Shown one piece after another: positions 44,003 through 56,290 of a stretch of DNA of 64,000 nucleotides. This DNA is from Phytophthora quininea. Taxonomy: Eukaryota > Oomycota > Peronosporomycetes > Peronosporales > Peronosporaceae. The position numbers were made by a program, and so were the translations under genes. The stretch lies in NCBI GenBank assembly GCA_011947345.1, contig JAAVTG010000057.1, forward strand, positions 124,001 to 188,000, read 5' to 3'. Every line of letters starts with the position of its first letter. The first letter of the stretch is position 1. The notes under the pieces were generated by a model, which had not been told where the DNA came from, made no database searches, and worked only from the letters and a program-made list of their open reading frames with translations.

Positions 44003-47000
44003 TCAGCTCTTGCTCTCTTTGTTCGTAGCGTTCAAGCGGAAGGCCTGGAAGGCGTTCTCGATGGACTTCAACGACAGTTCCTGTCGGAACTCTACCAAAC
44101 TCACTTCCATCTCCTGCTGCCACTTTTCCACCTCCGTTTGAAGCGCTTCGAGCTGCATCGCAGCGTTCGCTGCGTCCTCTTCCGCGAGTTTGGTCACGTA
44201 TTCGTTCCACGTAGCATAGTCTTCTTCTAGTTTAAGTACCTTCTCGTGGGTTTCCTCGATGATTGCCGCGTACTCGTCCATGCTGGCCTGTAAGGCCGTG
44301 TGGTATTCCTGCGAATCGCGCACTTTCCGCACTGCCTGCAAGATGCCGGTGATACAGAACAGTACTGCTAGAAACACGATAAGCGCGATACTGGCAGAGC
44401 TAACCCAGCCTAATCCTGCTACAGAGCGAGCGGGCATAGGTTTAGCCACAGGCTGGCTAGGGGCTTTGGTTCGGTAGGCTTCGACAGGTCAAGACGAGGC
44501 TCTACACGCGCGACTTCCTCTTGCTTCGGAGCAGTGGCTTCCTGTTTGGACGCTACATCATGAGCGTCAGCTTTGGCAACGACAGGACTCAATTTGGCCC
44601 CCATTTGTGTTGGAGGAGTACGCTCGTGGAGAGGCTCAGTGCGCAGATAAAGCTCTGGTTCCGGCGACCGCGGTGTGTCGTAGTAGTGGTGAGTCGGAGG
44701 AGGGTCAGGAAACTGCGCAGCAATCAACTTCTCCGCTGCTTCAAACCGCGCAGTCTCCTCTCGCGGGAATGCGTCTGGTAGCCGTTCACTTCCTTCATTA
44801 CGAGCAAGATAAGCCGTCTCGCCTTGGACATGCGGACTATCGGACGGAGCTTTCATGAAATCGAAAGACTCGTGCTGGTAAGTGTCTGCCTCATCGTCTG
44901 TGGTGATACCTTTGAACATCTTTTGTGGGCTAGTCAATCCGTCTTCGTTGTCCTTTTCGTCGTGGGGTGGTGTGCTGCTCTCCGGAGGAGTTCGTTCGGT
45001 GCGATCAGCAAGAGTCAACCGCTCCAAATACGAAGGACCATCCACTCTTTGTGGCTCCACATTCTCTGCTCGCAGGCGAGCATACGTGTCGAAGACATCT
45101 TGCAGCCCTTCAAGAGCGTCCTTAGACTTGAGCTCAGTCGACGCTTCATCGATGGACTCAGATTCTTCAAAAGCACGTAATCTAGAGGGAGAGTACTCTA
45201 CGTCGGGGGTCTGCTCTTCGTTTGAAGCTTTGTACGTTGACTCGTCGTGTTCATCTAGCACTGCATGATCACAGTCGTCGCATTCCACATCTAGATGCCA
45301 TTCATCTGGAGAGTTCTCATCCTCATTGTGGACCGCACTATCGTCCCAGAGTTTGGGCTCACTTCCTACATTAGCATCACTTCCATCCGACCTGCTAGTG
45401 CCCAGTTTGTCGTCATCCTCAGCATGACTTCTTCTTTTTGAACGTGGCGATGGTCTGAACTCCATTCGCCTCCATCGCGGTCCAATCTGTGGTCATGATA
45501 AAACTTAAGATCGCCTAAAGAACCCTCGTCACTTTCATCCAACTGACGGGCCTCAACATGCTCTCTTTCTTCCTTCATCTGAGCATTTTCATCAGTTAAC
45601 CCCCATCCAGTTAGCGTATTGGTTTCGCGGTTGCTCGTCGTGTTCTCATCGGTGAAAATGTTGGAGTCCTCATTCTCGCTCTCGTCCAATTGACGAGTGG
45701 TTTCATCCTGCTCACCTTTCGTCTCATCGATTGGGTTCCATTCAGTCGACACGTTCTCTCCACTACGCTCCTTGTCGTCGTCGTAAAGGTTGAAATTGCT
45801 AGTCTCGCAGGTATCGCTCTCATCCAACTGGCGGGATCCATTCCTATCGCTACTAGCACTTCTTTCTGGGTCCTGGGAGTTGCTGTGATACTGTCGCTCT
45901 TGAGGAGATAAGGATTTGTCCTCGAATGAGTCATTAAGATAATCAGAGTCCATCTCGGTATCGATGCGTGTAGGTCTGGTGAATTCAAGTGCGTCCCTCA
46001 CGGCTGGAGAGAGTTGTGAGCTTCCAAGGTCCGCTTGGACGTACGTGCGACGCCTAAAAGTCACGTTATCCGTGGGCGGTGGCGGCGAAGGTGTGGCGTT
46101 CTTTGTACTTGGAATCGGTTTGCTGAAGTAGTCGTCACTCGATCGCGATGACTCAGGGTTAAACTCTCCGTCCGTGTTCATGGATGTTGACGACGCACCG
46201 CCTCGGAACTTCGACGTGGAGCTACTAGGACGAGCAAGCTGACTTTGGCGCTTAGCTGCCGATCTCGGGGAGTTACTGCCAACAGAGGCGGTGTCCATCT
46301 CGTCAAAGTGCTTCCGCTGTAGGACAGGACTGCGCGTTAACGGGCTGGGGATTTTCGTTTCTTGCAGTCTCATTATGTCACGATTTCGCATCGCCGCTTC
46401 TTCTGCATTGGATGCACTTCTCGACCGAGACAGCGACTTACGCCGAGGACTTCCAAGCGGTTGGCCAGGTGTCTTCTTGTTAGAGTCTAGCTTGTGAGAG
46501 TCCATGTTTTGGGCACTTTGGGTGGGAATCCATACATCTGCGACCCACCAAACGTATCAGGAGAATTCTCCTGGTCGTTCTCTGTCAATCGCAGAGAAGC
46601 GTCTTCTTTTCCACGCTTGTTTTCACTGCGCCTTCGTGAAATACTGTCTGGCTGCGCACGCGGTTTCGCTGGCGAGTTTGGGAGGTGGATCTCGATGCTT
46701 TGGCTTACACTGCGTCGAGGCGACTTGAGGTAGCTCGATCGTTGTTTCGCAAACGCATGTCTGCGAGACGACGAGTCTGCTTTGTTGGCGAGATCAGGAT
46801 ATCTCGCTTGCAATGCTGCGGCCAGCGGCGAGTCTGGGTGTTCGCGAATCAGCAGCATCTTCGACTGACTAGATGGCGTCACAGCCAGCTCCTCCACTCG
46901 CTCGCTCCAGCGAGTGGTGAACGTCGTCAGCGTCTCGCGCGCGACCTTGCGGACCTTTTCGCTCTGGTCTTTCAACGCCCGACGGATGATTTCCTGCACA

Positions 47001-47681
47001 TTGTCGTCCCACAATTGCACCTCGTTGTCTGACCAGTAGACGAAGATGATCATCAGCTGCTCGAGCAGCACCATCCTAACTTTCTCTTGCGTGTTGTCTA
47101 CGAAGATCTTTTGCAGCAACGACAAGTCGTAGCGCACAAACTCGGACATTTTGGAGAGCAGTTTTGTGCCCGGTAGTCGGATGGCAGACAGCGAGCTTTT
47201 GGTCGTTTGGACGACGTCCTCTAGCAGGGCGTTGGCCAGCTCCTGGAAGTCTCTGCCGGTCGCCTTGACGATCCTCACGAGGTGCTCACAGACCTCCTTG
47301 ACCACTTTGGATCGGATCGACGTAATCTGCTCGCCAAGTTGCATCTAAAGGTACAAAACAAAGTTGAATATGATGTACAGAATGGTACATCTTGTGTCAC
47401 CAAACGACACGAAATGGACCAATATTCGTACCGAGATGCTGAGCAGCAGCTTCACGGCGTCCTTCTTGCTCTCGTTGTCGCCCAGTTGCTCTACTGCGGT
47501 GGCTACATCGTCAATCACCGACACGTATTCGCTCCAGTCTGCGTCCGGTGATTCGAGCACGCGCTGGGCCACTTGCACCTGTTCAAACGCATATTCCGCA
47601 GCCCCCAGCCCTCGTTAGACGGCGGTACAGCCCTGAAAGACAGCTGAGACGCGTCTTCACCTGTCTGGCCAGTCGCTCCAT
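44003..47681 (-). CDS. TOG/CLASP-domain protein with C-terminal membrane anchor
   Basis: ATG 47681 ('MERLARQVKTRLSCLSGLYR'); intron 47345-47431 (87 bp, GTACGA...CCTTTAG). The first ~250 residues form HEAT-type helices as in CLASP/TOG domains ('VKEVCEHLVRIVKATGRDF', 'EKVRKVARETLTTFTTRWSE'), which bind tubulin. Then ~700 disordered Ser/Asp/Glu-rich residues with repeated 'RQLDESD' motifs. Near the C-terminus a single TM ('SSASIALIVFLAVLFCITGI') precedes a coiled coil ending at 44003. Four frame changes (~47605 one extra G; ~46500, ~45470 and ~44465 one missing base each) split it in the assembly. A TOG protein tethered to a membrane is unusual. Confidence 0.72.
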
Positions 47682-47880
47682 GATTGCAGTCGCTCTGTTG
47701 ACCTCCAGGGGCCTCTGCGTCCGCGTGCGGTGGCTCGTCCGGCCGATTTGGATTCCGCGCGCTTTCCAGTTTGATTTTGATTGGTCAAAACTAAACAGCA
47801 CATTTCTGCAAACTTTGCTTCAAGTTGCCTTTCGGTGATCGTAACATAATGTATTGCCTTTTAATTCGTCGCTTGCTTGC

Positions 47881-50800
47881 TTAGTGCGCGTTCATCTGCC
47901 GCGCCACGAGGCCCTTGTAGATGCCGTTGGGGATCTGCATGAGCTGGTCGTGGGTGCCTTGCTCCACAATGGCGCCGTCGTGGGTGACAGCGATCAAGTT
48001 GGCGTTGCGGATTGTAGACAGTCGATGCGCCACGATGATCGTCGTGCGCTGTTTCAGTGTCAGCAGTCGATCCAGCGACGCCTGTACCACCCGCTCACTC
48101 TCATTATCCAGCGCACTTGTGGCCTCGTCCAGCAACAGCACTGCCGGATCGCTCAGAATGGCGCGAGCAATGGCGATCCGCTGCTTCTGACCGCCTGAAA
48201 CTTGCGCTCCACGGTCGCCAACGTCCGTGTCGAAGCCGTTGGGGAAGTTGCTGATGAAGTCGAATGCGTTGGCCTTCTTCGCGGCTTCGATGATCTCCTC
48301 GCGCGACGAGCCGGGCTTGCCTAACTCGATGTTCTCGGCGATGGTGCCGGCAAACAGCACGGGCTCCTGACTCACAAGCGACACATGCTGGCGAAGCCAC
48401 TGCAGGTTCAGCTCCTTGAGGTCGGTGCCGTCCAGCGTCACCACACCGGCCGCAGGATCGTAGAACCGCTCCAGAAGAGAGATCGCAGTGCTCTTGCCAC
48501 TGCCGCTAGCACCGACAAGAGCGACAGTCTGACCGCGCTCGATCTTCAAGCTGTAGTTCTTGTAGATCTTGGCGTCGGGACGAGCCGGGTACGAAAACTG
48601 GAGGTTGCGGAACTCGATATCACCGTCCACATGGGAAAGTGAACGACCGGTAGTCGACGTAGAATCAATCAGCGGCTTGCGGTCGATGACCTTAAACACT
48701 CGTTGAGCTGACCGTTTAGCCTTGGCCCCATCCGTGGCTCCTTGAGCTGCCATGCCCATTGCGAACGTACTCAGCATAATCACCATGAGCACCATGAAGA
48801 ACTCCTCGAACGTGATGATACCGCGCGAGATCCATCGACCACTGATGTAGAAGAGGAAGGCCATGACCAGGAACATCGCTCCTTGAGAGATACCAAAGGC
48901 CAAGCCACCGACCACGCCGACTTTGACGTCCGCCTCCTTGGAGACGTTCAGGTAGCCCACATACAGCAAATTCAACGCTTTCTCCATGCTGAAAGACGCC
49001 ACCGTGCGGATCGACCCAATAGCCTCGGCCAGAATGGATCCAGCGGCCGTGTCGGCGTCGTTGTTCTTCTTGTTGCCGGACGTGCCCGCCATTTGCTGCG
49101 CTTGGATAAAGGACGAGGCGACCAGCACCGGAAAAGCTGCCAACAGGATGAGGGTCATCTGCCAACTGTAGAAGAAAGCGATGGCGAAAGCGATGACGAG
49201 CGTGGTGGTGTTGACCAGACTGCGATTAAGTGTGTCGGAAGTCATGGCCTGCAACACAGCCGAATCGGTCGCCAGTCGCGACACCAGCGCACCCGAAGCG
49301 TTCTCATCCAGGTCAAACCAGCCAATCTCCTGGTGCAGCATCGCACTGAACGTGGCAAGTCGCACGCGGGACACAAGCTTCTGCGCGACGACAGCAAAGC
49401 CGTAGTGCTGCATCGTAATGGAGAGCGCGAATGTAATTCCCAAACCGACGAAGCCCAACGCCCACCAGCGTGCGTGATGGAGCATCTCGCTCTTGGTGTA
49501 GTCGAGTCGGAAGAACAGCACCGTCACCTTGACAAGAAGAACACCCCAAACGGGGAACACTGAAGCGTTGATGATCGCTCCAAATGCGCCAACGATCAAG
49601 TGCTTCCACTCCGGGAGCGACATCCTCCAGATGCGGCCCATTGAGATCGGTGGCAGGTCAGCGTCGCCTAATTCGACGTCTTTGACAGCTCTGTCCTTGT
49701 CGCCGTGGCTTTGGCGGCTAATCGACATGCGAGCAGATCGAGGGGAAGCATGGTCGTCTGGGGTATCAACGTCTTCAAGAGTGGTCACCTCGTTTAAAAC
49801 ACCTTCCTTCTCTTCGTCGGTCGCTCGGTTCTGGGCTTCGACCAATAGCCGGTAGTGGCCACCAGACAACTTCATCAATTCATCGTGCGAGCCGATCTCC
49901 ACAATCGAGCCGCCACTGTGGACGGCAATCCGATTAGCATTCCGAATGGTCGAAAGTCTGTGAGCGATGATAACTGTCGTCCGGTGCGAGTTGGCTAGCA
50001 GTTGGTCGAGCGACTCCTGCACAATGCGTTCGCTCTCCGTGTCAAGAGCACTCGTGGCCTCGTCCAGCAGCAAGATTGGCGGGTTCTTGATAATAGCGCG
50101 AGCGATGGCAATGCGCTGCTTCTGACCGCCGGAAAGCTGAGCACCACGCTCGCCCACTTCCGTCTTGAAACCTTGTGGGAACTCCTTGATAAAGTTGTAA
50201 GCGTTGGCCATCTTCGCGGCTTCAATGACTTGATCATCCGTCGCAGAGGGGCACCCATAGCGGATGTTCTCCATGATAGACGTCGCAAAGAGAGATGGTT
50301 CCTGCCCAACAAGACCGACCTGTGAGCGCAGCCACTTGACGTTCATCGTACGCACATCCACGCCGTCGATGCTCACGGTGCCGCCAAGAGGGTCGTAGAA
50401 CCGTTCAAGCAGCGACACAATCGTGCTCTTGCCACTGCCGCTAGGACCAACAAGCGCCACCGTCTCACCAGCTTCGATTGTCAACGAGTAGTTGCTGCAC
50501 ACCTTCACTTGCGGACGCGACGGATATGCAAATGACACGCTGTCGATCTGGATCTTGCCCATAACCTTGTCGAGCTTCTTGCCGTCGTCTTTGAGCGGGT
50601 CGATCAGTGACGGGCGCTTGATCGTTTGGAACACCGGATACGCTGCAGCACGTGCCGAAGTCATTGCTTCAGCACTCGGAGCTGCTTGTCCAAGAGCCAT
50701 TGCACCCATGATGATCGCAAAGAAGACCGTCAACACTCGGCCGCCATCGTAGCAGTGGCTGCCGGTGCAGTGGTGGCCATCGAGGTTATCGTTGGCCACC

Positions 50801-51752
50801 ATCAACGCGCCGAAGAACATTCCACCTGCGTAGGTGCAGAAGACGGTGCCGAACATGAGTCCCGTGCCCCAGCCGACCGCTAGCCCCTTCTTGATACCAG
50901 CTTGAGTCGACATGCCTAACGCGTCTTCATACTTTTTGATGAAGTGGTTGATGGAGTTGAACATGTGAACCGTACGCACATTGCTCAGAGCTTCTTGAGC
51001 TACGGCGCCAGCTTTGCCGTACGACTCGAGACCAGCCTGCGTAGCCGTGGACAGCACCTTCATAGCCAAGAAGGCCGTGAACGCGATGAACGGTGTGAAC
51101 GCCAACAGGATCAGAGCGAGCTGCCAGCCTTTCACCAGTCCAATGACGATACCCGAAACAGCCATCGAGAAGAAGTTCAAGCCGTCCCCCACTTTGCGGC
51201 CCATGCCTTCCTGGATCGTCACGGTGGCTTCAGCAACTCGCGACGCGAGCTGCATGGGCTCGTTGACGTCGAACCAGCCAATCTCTTTGGTCAAGATGGA
51301 GCTCACATACTCGCTACGAATGCGCTTGGCTTGACGCGACGCAGTGATGGTCCAGCAGGCTCCTTGGAAGGACCCGGCGACGAACACGGACACGCCGACG
51401 ATGACGAAGTTGAGCGCCACACTCTTGATGCCGTCCTCGATACTGGACCCAGGGCTGGACGGGTTCATGGTGTTGAGCACGTCACCGAAGAGCACGATCT
51501 GGATCGGCTGCGAGACGCCTGTCGCCAAGGCCCCCACCGTGCCTAGAAACATGAGCAGTTTGTCGATGCCATCAGCGTACGAGAAGAGCTCTCCGAAGGA
51601 CACCAGTTGGCCTTTGACCTCGACCTTGTCCTTGGAGGCTGACTCCTGCGGGTTGTCGACCTTCTCGAAGGCCAGATCCAAGCGGTTGGTCTCCCCGGTT
51701 GGGTGTTAGTGCTTGGGGTCTCGGCCGCCACGTACGCCGAAATGGACCCCAT
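47881..51752 (-). CDS. ABCB (MDR/P-glycoprotein) full transporter
   Basis: About 1,290 residues in the order TMD1-NBD1-TMD2-NBD2. NBD1: Walker A 'GPSGSGKSTIVSLL', signature 'LSGGQKQRIAIARAI', Walker B 'ILLLDEATSALD'. NBD2: 'GASGSGKSTAISLL', 'VSGGQKQRIAIARAI', 'VLLLDEATSALD'. Both sites look catalytically complete. It exports lipophilic compounds across the plasma membrane. The main frame opens at a TTG (51681); the likely start is ATG 51752 ('MGSISAYVAAETPSTNTQPG'), separated by one missing G in a G4 run (~51692-51695). No intron seen. Confidence 0.93.
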
Positions 51753-52944
51753 CGCTTCGGCGGCGAGAACTGCAATGGCAGACTTGGCGTCGAAGGAGTT
51801 GCCTGCCGTTAGAAACCCCCGGTCGGTGGTTGCGAGGTGGGAGGCGAGTTGGAGAGTGATAAGAGCCTATGCCGGATCCTATGACAGGCAGCTGGAGTGG
51901 TTGCGACGTAGCAGAAAATAGCTTATGCTTGTGCACCGCCGCCGCGTCCATAGTAATCATTGCCGTAGTTTTTGTCCAACTTTAGGACTCTACATCGTTC
52001 GGGTAAGTGAAAGGAGGCATCGCAGTCCTTGCAGAGCGCGTTTCTGCCTGGATCTCTCCGGGCCGCGATGGCGCAGCAGATTTAGATCCCCATCGCACAT
52101 GGTGCGGCGGAGTGACTGACGTGGCCAGGTGGCGGTTGCGGCTGCAGTTCCAGTCACCGCCGCAACCATTCAGGAGCGATAAGATGACCGAGATGAGAGT
52201 CGTTGCTCGCAACGCTACGTGGCACGAAGTACGTGCCATTCGTTTTGCCGCACCGAGTCTTCCGAAAGCGTGCGGAAACGGACTGCACTTTCGAACGGCG
52301 AACCGGGCACGATCAGGGTGGGTTTCAGAAAGCGGGTGATGCCTGGGGGAAGGACGCACTCGGTTTAACGTCGAGTGGACTCGTCAGGCATAGCTCGCCG
52401 CCGCAGAGCTGCTTGTTTAGCTCTCACACACGAACAATGAAGCTCTCCGTACGGGATCTCGAGCTCAATCAACCGCGTAAATAGCGAGCTTGTTTAGTGA
52501 AGCAAGGCACAACAAGCAAATCGTGGGGATCGTTTTGCAAGTCGTGCTGCGGTAGGACGTGTGCCATCTGCTGGATACGAACACTGAGCGCGGCAGCAGA
52601 ATTGGTATCCTCAGAGCAAAATATTCACAAGGAAAGCCTTCGTCAAGCAAACGAAATGCATTCCTGTTATCGTTATGGAGTCAAACGCGTTAGCCTGTCA
52701 AATGCCAACGACGAAATATTGTTCGGCACCGGCTTAGTGTTGGGGGCGTTAACTTAACATCTGTGCACGCCGTGATCTAATCATTTGCAGTGTCTTCGTC
52801 CACAACTTGCCATGTCTTCAAGCGTAGCATCAGCACGAGGAGCGTCCCGTCAGCACGACTAGCGACTGCAGGTAAACATCGAGGTCTGCGCAAAGCGTAA
52901 AACTAGTGAGATGATTCCACCCCAGCAGGACACCGGCAGCCACC
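51753..52944. other. Intergenic region, no recognised gene
   Basis: 1.2 kb between the divergent ABC transporter and solute-binding-protein genes. Short open frames occur on both strands (e.g. minus 51982-52359, plus 52497-52757) but overlap each other and show no domain or signal peptide. It probably holds both promoters. Confidence 0.4.
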
Positions 52945-52945
52945 G

Positions 52946-52963
52946 AGTCATTCTCCAATTCAC
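52946..52963 (+). promoter_or_regulatory. Oomycete Inr/FPR core promoter of the solute-binding protein gene
   Basis: AGTCATTCTCCAATTCAC contains the initiator TCATTCT and flanking element CAATTC at the canonical spacing, 30 bp before ATG 52993. It predicts transcription starting near 52950. Confidence 0.7.
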
Positions 52964-52992
52964 AGCCCTCCACTCAAGTCTCAACGACAACG

Positions 52993-54045
52993 ATGCAGCT
53001 TTTCACTTCACTCACCGTACTTGGTGCTCTGTTCAGCGTCGGGGTCTTTGCCGGAAGTGCTGAGGAGTCCAAGACCATCGACGAACTCTACGCGGATGCC
53101 GTTGCCGAAGGTGGCAAGCTCGTCTTGTACCACGGCGGCGACACCTCGACCCAGCAAGACAGTCTCCACGCTGCGTTCTTGGAGCGTTTCCCGAAGATTA
53201 ACTTCACGCTTATCGTCGACTACAGCAAGTACCACGACGTGCGTATCGACAACCAGTTGGAGACCGACACGTTGGTTCCGGATGTCGTGGCGCTGCAAAC
53301 TCTTCAGGACTTCACTCGCTGGGCTCGTGAGGACAAACTGCTATGCTACAAGCCCAAGGGTTTCTCCAAGATCCACGAGTCACTGAAAGATGACACTGGA
53401 GCGTGGATGGCCTACACCATCTACTCGTTCGCCTCGAGCTACAACTCGAGTGACCTTGGAGTGGCCCCACCGTCGTCTCCGGCAGACTTGGTGGACCCGC
53501 AATGGAGCGGCAAAATCGCGTCGTCCTACCCTCACGACGACGACGCCGTGCTGTTCCTGTACACCCGCTACGTGGACCAGTACGGCTGGGACTGGGTCGC
53601 CAAAATGGCCAACCAAAGTGTGGACTTCCGTCGCGGCTCGAACGTCGCAGCTGAATTAGTGGTGGCTGGAGAGAAGGTGATCGCCATGGGCTCGGACTCG
53701 GGTTCGGCCCCCATTCAGGTGGTGGGCGGCAATGACACGGAGTACATCAGCTGGGGACAGCGTGTCGGCATCTTGGCCAAAGCGAAGCATCCTGCTGCTG
53801 CCAAGCTGTTCATGAACTGGGCTCTGTCGGAGGAGGTGCAGAACTCGACGGTGGCGCCGAGTGTGCGCACGGATATCAATACGGACGCTCCTTGGGATGT
53901 TCCAGCAGCAAACATGGCTGCGTTCCCAGTATTCATGGAGGACCGCGCGAAGGTTGAGGAGTGGAAGCAGACGTTCGCTCTCTACTTTGGCGAAGTGCAG
54001 GGCGAGGCCACCCCAGGTTTCCTAGGTGTTCACCCCGGCTTGTAA
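52993..54045 (+). CDS. Secreted ABC-type (Fe3+-type) solute-binding protein, bacterial origin likely
   Basis: 350 aa, intronless, unbroken. A signal peptide ('MQLFTSLTVLGALFSVGVFA') precedes a periplasmic-binding-protein fold of the SBP class that binds Fe3+ or small anions: 'AVAEGGKLVLYHGGDTSTQ', 'VVALQTLQDFTRWAREDKLL', 'PADLVDPQWSGKIASSYP', 'AAKLFMNWALSEEVQ'. In bacteria such proteins feed ABC importers; eukaryotes lack those, so the oomycete copy is probably an extracellular ligand binder or surface sensor. Oomycete core promoter, eukaryotic neighbours and a good signal peptide argue against contamination; horizontal transfer is inferred. Confidence 0.88.
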   Translation: MQLFTSLTVLGALFSVGVFAGSAEESKTIDELYADAVAEGGKLVLYHGGDTSTQQDSLHAAFLERFPKINFTLIVDYSKYHDVRIDNQLETDTLVPDVVALQTLQDFTRWAREDKLLCYKPKGFSKIHESLKDDTGAWMAYTIYSFASSYNSSDLGVAPPSSPADLVDPQWSGKIASSYPHDDDAVLFLYTRYVDQYGWDWVAKMANQSVDFRRGSNVAAELVVAGEKVIAMGSDSGSAPIQVVGGNDTEYISWGQRVGILAKAKHPAAAKLFMNWALSEEVQNSTVAPSVRTDINTDAPWDVPAANMAAFPVFMEDRAKVEEWKQTFALYFGEVQGEATPGFLGVHPGL

Positions 54046-54161
54046 GTACAGCAACTCTTAAGTGATGGACAATTCATTCGTTCATTAGTTCAGAGCTCCC
54101 ACTACTTCATCGTGCATCTGGACATCGATCACTTTACCTAGGAAGCATAAAGTCGGTCGAC

Positions 54162-55652
54162 TTATTCTTTCTTGCCGTAGAACAGACCCCACTTCTGGTC
54201 GCCGTCGCCACAGCGAACGATCTTCGCCTCCCAACCGTCCACAATGTACTGGAAGTCCTCTTCACTTGTCTCGCGAACAAACTCCTCCTTGTGCGCCATC
54301 GTGCGATCCAACTCCTCCTTCAACACCTCCACGAAGTGCTGCGTACGGTCCTCGGCCACTACCGACGTAAAGCCCACCGACTCCAGCACACGACCGTACT
54401 GCGACGGAGACAGCAAGTAGTAGCCGCGACCGGCCACGTACGTCTTGAAGCGGTCGCTCGACTCCTGCTCGCCCTGGCAATAGTCCGAAATCAGCACGCG
54501 ACCACCAGGTTTCAGCCAGCGGAAGAACTTGGCGAACAGCGTTCGCTTGTCCGCGATGTGCAGGATCGTGTCGCGAGAGTACACGACGTCGAAAGACTCG
54601 TCCGGGAACTCCTTGGCGGTGGCATCACAGATCTCGAACTCCACGTCCAGACTCGGGTCTGCCATGGACGTCTCCAGCGCACGGTGCACCATGTTGGTGG
54701 ACAGGTCGATGCCGACGACCGAGACGCCGAACTGGCGCGCCATGTAGAAGTCTCCGCCGCCGATACCGCAACCCACGTCCAGTACACGCTCGCCAGGCTT
54801 CAAGTCCAGCTTCTGCACGAACTCGGTGGTGGTGGTCTGTCCGCCGGTGCTGATGTAGCCCTGACCGAAGATCTTCTCGTAGCGCGTGATGCTCTGGTTG
54901 GAGTACTGCTGCGCGTCGAGGAACTTCTGGAACGTGTCGACGGCGTCGGCGTTCTCGTTTGCTGCGCCTTGCTTGACGGCCTTGGTGTAGCTGAAGAAGA
55001 CCTGTCCGTTGTTCTTCTTGACCTTGCGGTAGACGGCAACACTACCCGAGGACTCGAGATTGAAGTATCCAAGGTCTCCGTTATCTTCCTTGGACACGAC
55101 CGATCCAAAGGCGTTGGTGTAGAAGCTCGGATGGCGGTAGTACGTCGGGTTTGAGTTGCGTTTAACGTCGCCGGACTGGCGGAAGCACGACTCGCGGAAG
55201 AACATTTTGCCGCCCGGACGCAGCCAGTTGATGGCCTTCTGCGCGAACGCCCGCACCTCATCATCACCGAGGTACATGAAGATCCAGTTGGAGAAGATCA
55301 CGTCGAAGGAATTGCTGGCAGCCTCGAGGTTGACCACGTCCTGGCAGAGGAACGTGGCGTTCTGGAGATGGCTATTAGTGGCGACATTGGCCTTGTGGAA
55401 GTCCTCGATGAACTCGACGGCCGTGACGCTTTTGGCGGTCTGGCCGATGATAGAAGTGAAGCGTCCGATGCCGGCGGCTAGCTCCAGCACGTCCTTGTCG
55501 TGCATGTCGGGCGCTCTCTTCATGATCTCGGGCATCTCGAGCTCGTGGAGGATCTGGGCGTTGGAGTCGAGCATCATGGTCTCGACGCTGGCGGTGGAGC
55601 TGTGCTCCGTCCAGTAGGACTTCATCTGCTGGCGGGTGGAGTCGATGGTCAT
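54162..55652 (-). CDS. Phosphoethanolamine N-methyltransferase 1
   Basis: 496 aa from ATG 55652 ('MTIDSTRQQMKSYWTEHS'), chosen because a 17/19 core-promoter match lies 27 bp upstream. Two tandem SAM-dependent methyltransferase domains as in plant PEAMT: first 'VLELAAGIGRFTSIIG' with 'DVIFSNWIFMYLGDDEV', second 'GERVLDVGCGIGGGDFYMA' with 'FDVVYSRDTILHIADK' and 'GRVLISDYCQG'. It converts phosphoethanolamine to phosphocholine in three methylation steps for phosphatidylcholine synthesis. Intact. Its 3' two-thirds is nearly identical to the neighbouring copy. Confidence 0.92.
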   Translation of the reverse strand: MTIDSTRQQMKSYWTEHSSTASVETMMLDSNAQILHELEMPEIMKRAPDMHDKDVLELAAGIGRFTSIIGQTAKSVTAVEFIEDFHKANVATNSHLQNATFLCQDVVNLEAASNSFDVIFSNWIFMYLGDDEVRAFAQKAINWLRPGGKMFFRESCFRQSGDVKRNSNPTYYRHPSFYTNAFGSVVSKEDNGDLGYFNLESSGSVAVYRKVKKNNGQVFFSYTKAVKQGAANENADAVDTFQKFLDAQQYSNQSITRYEKIFGQGYISTGGQTTTTEFVQKLDLKPGERVLDVGCGIGGGDFYMARQFGVSVVGIDLSTNMVHRALETSMADPSLDVEFEICDATAKEFPDESFDVVYSRDTILHIADKRTLFAKFFRWLKPGGRVLISDYCQGEQESSDRFKTYVAGRGYYLLSPSQYGRVLESVGFTSVVAEDRTQHFVEVLKEELDRTMAHKEEFVRETSEEDFQYIVDGWEAKIVRCGDGDQKWGLFYGKKE

Positions 55653-55678
55653 GGAGAAGGGCTGGCGGCTTGGAGTGT

Positions 55679-55697
55679 GGCAAGTTGGGGAATGAGA
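55679..55697 (-). promoter_or_regulatory. Inr/FPR core promoter of methyltransferase 1
   Basis: Minus strand TCTCATTCCCCAACTTGCC matches 17 of 19 positions of the oomycete consensus (GCTCATTYYNCAWTTTNYY). The ATG is 27 bp downstream. Confidence 0.75.
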
Positions 55698-56290
55698 GAG
55701 CGAAGGGGCTTGAATCCTTTGCACTGACGAATGGCGTGTTTCGAGGGATGCTCTGGTGTATCTGCTTGGTTGGGGTATGTGTTTCTGAAGGTGGATTTGA
55801 ATAGTGTTTGTATGAGAGTTGGGTGCAATCGAGATATGAATTGATGCTGGTGGTGGCCAACGGCGTGTTCTCTATCCTACCCGATGCATAAACGGGACAC
55901 ACCGTAATATCGTTTAGCAGCTTCGCTACACAGTTCCGTTGGTTTGCGGAGACTCGCCGCTGCATGCAAGACCAAGCAGAGTGCAAGACCGGAACGAATG
56001 TGAGGCTCGCCATGCATGACACGGGCATGGAAAACGAGTCAACGGCGTCACTTTCCGCGTTGGAAGCGCTCTACAATCCCTTTTCTCCCCACTCACATGC
56101 GTTGGCTGCTCTCGATTGGCCCCACCAACAGTGTACTGCCACATGACGACGGAAAGCACTCAAGAAGAAAGCAACATGACGTCATAACAAACTCCTCGTC
56201 GTGCAAGCTCACCACCAGCATTTACAGAAACATATTTATTTCATCTACATGCTTGGTCGACACGTCAGCATAACCGCATACCAACGTAGT

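Noticed and set aside
48742..49563. Plus-strand open frame of 273 codons opposite the ABC transporter
   Set aside because: Antisense to conserved transmembrane sequence; low-complexity Arg/His/Gln composition.
52993..54045. Bacterial contamination as source of the solute-binding protein
   Set aside because: Oomycete core promoter, eukaryotic flanking genes on both sides and continuous assembly make contamination unlikely.
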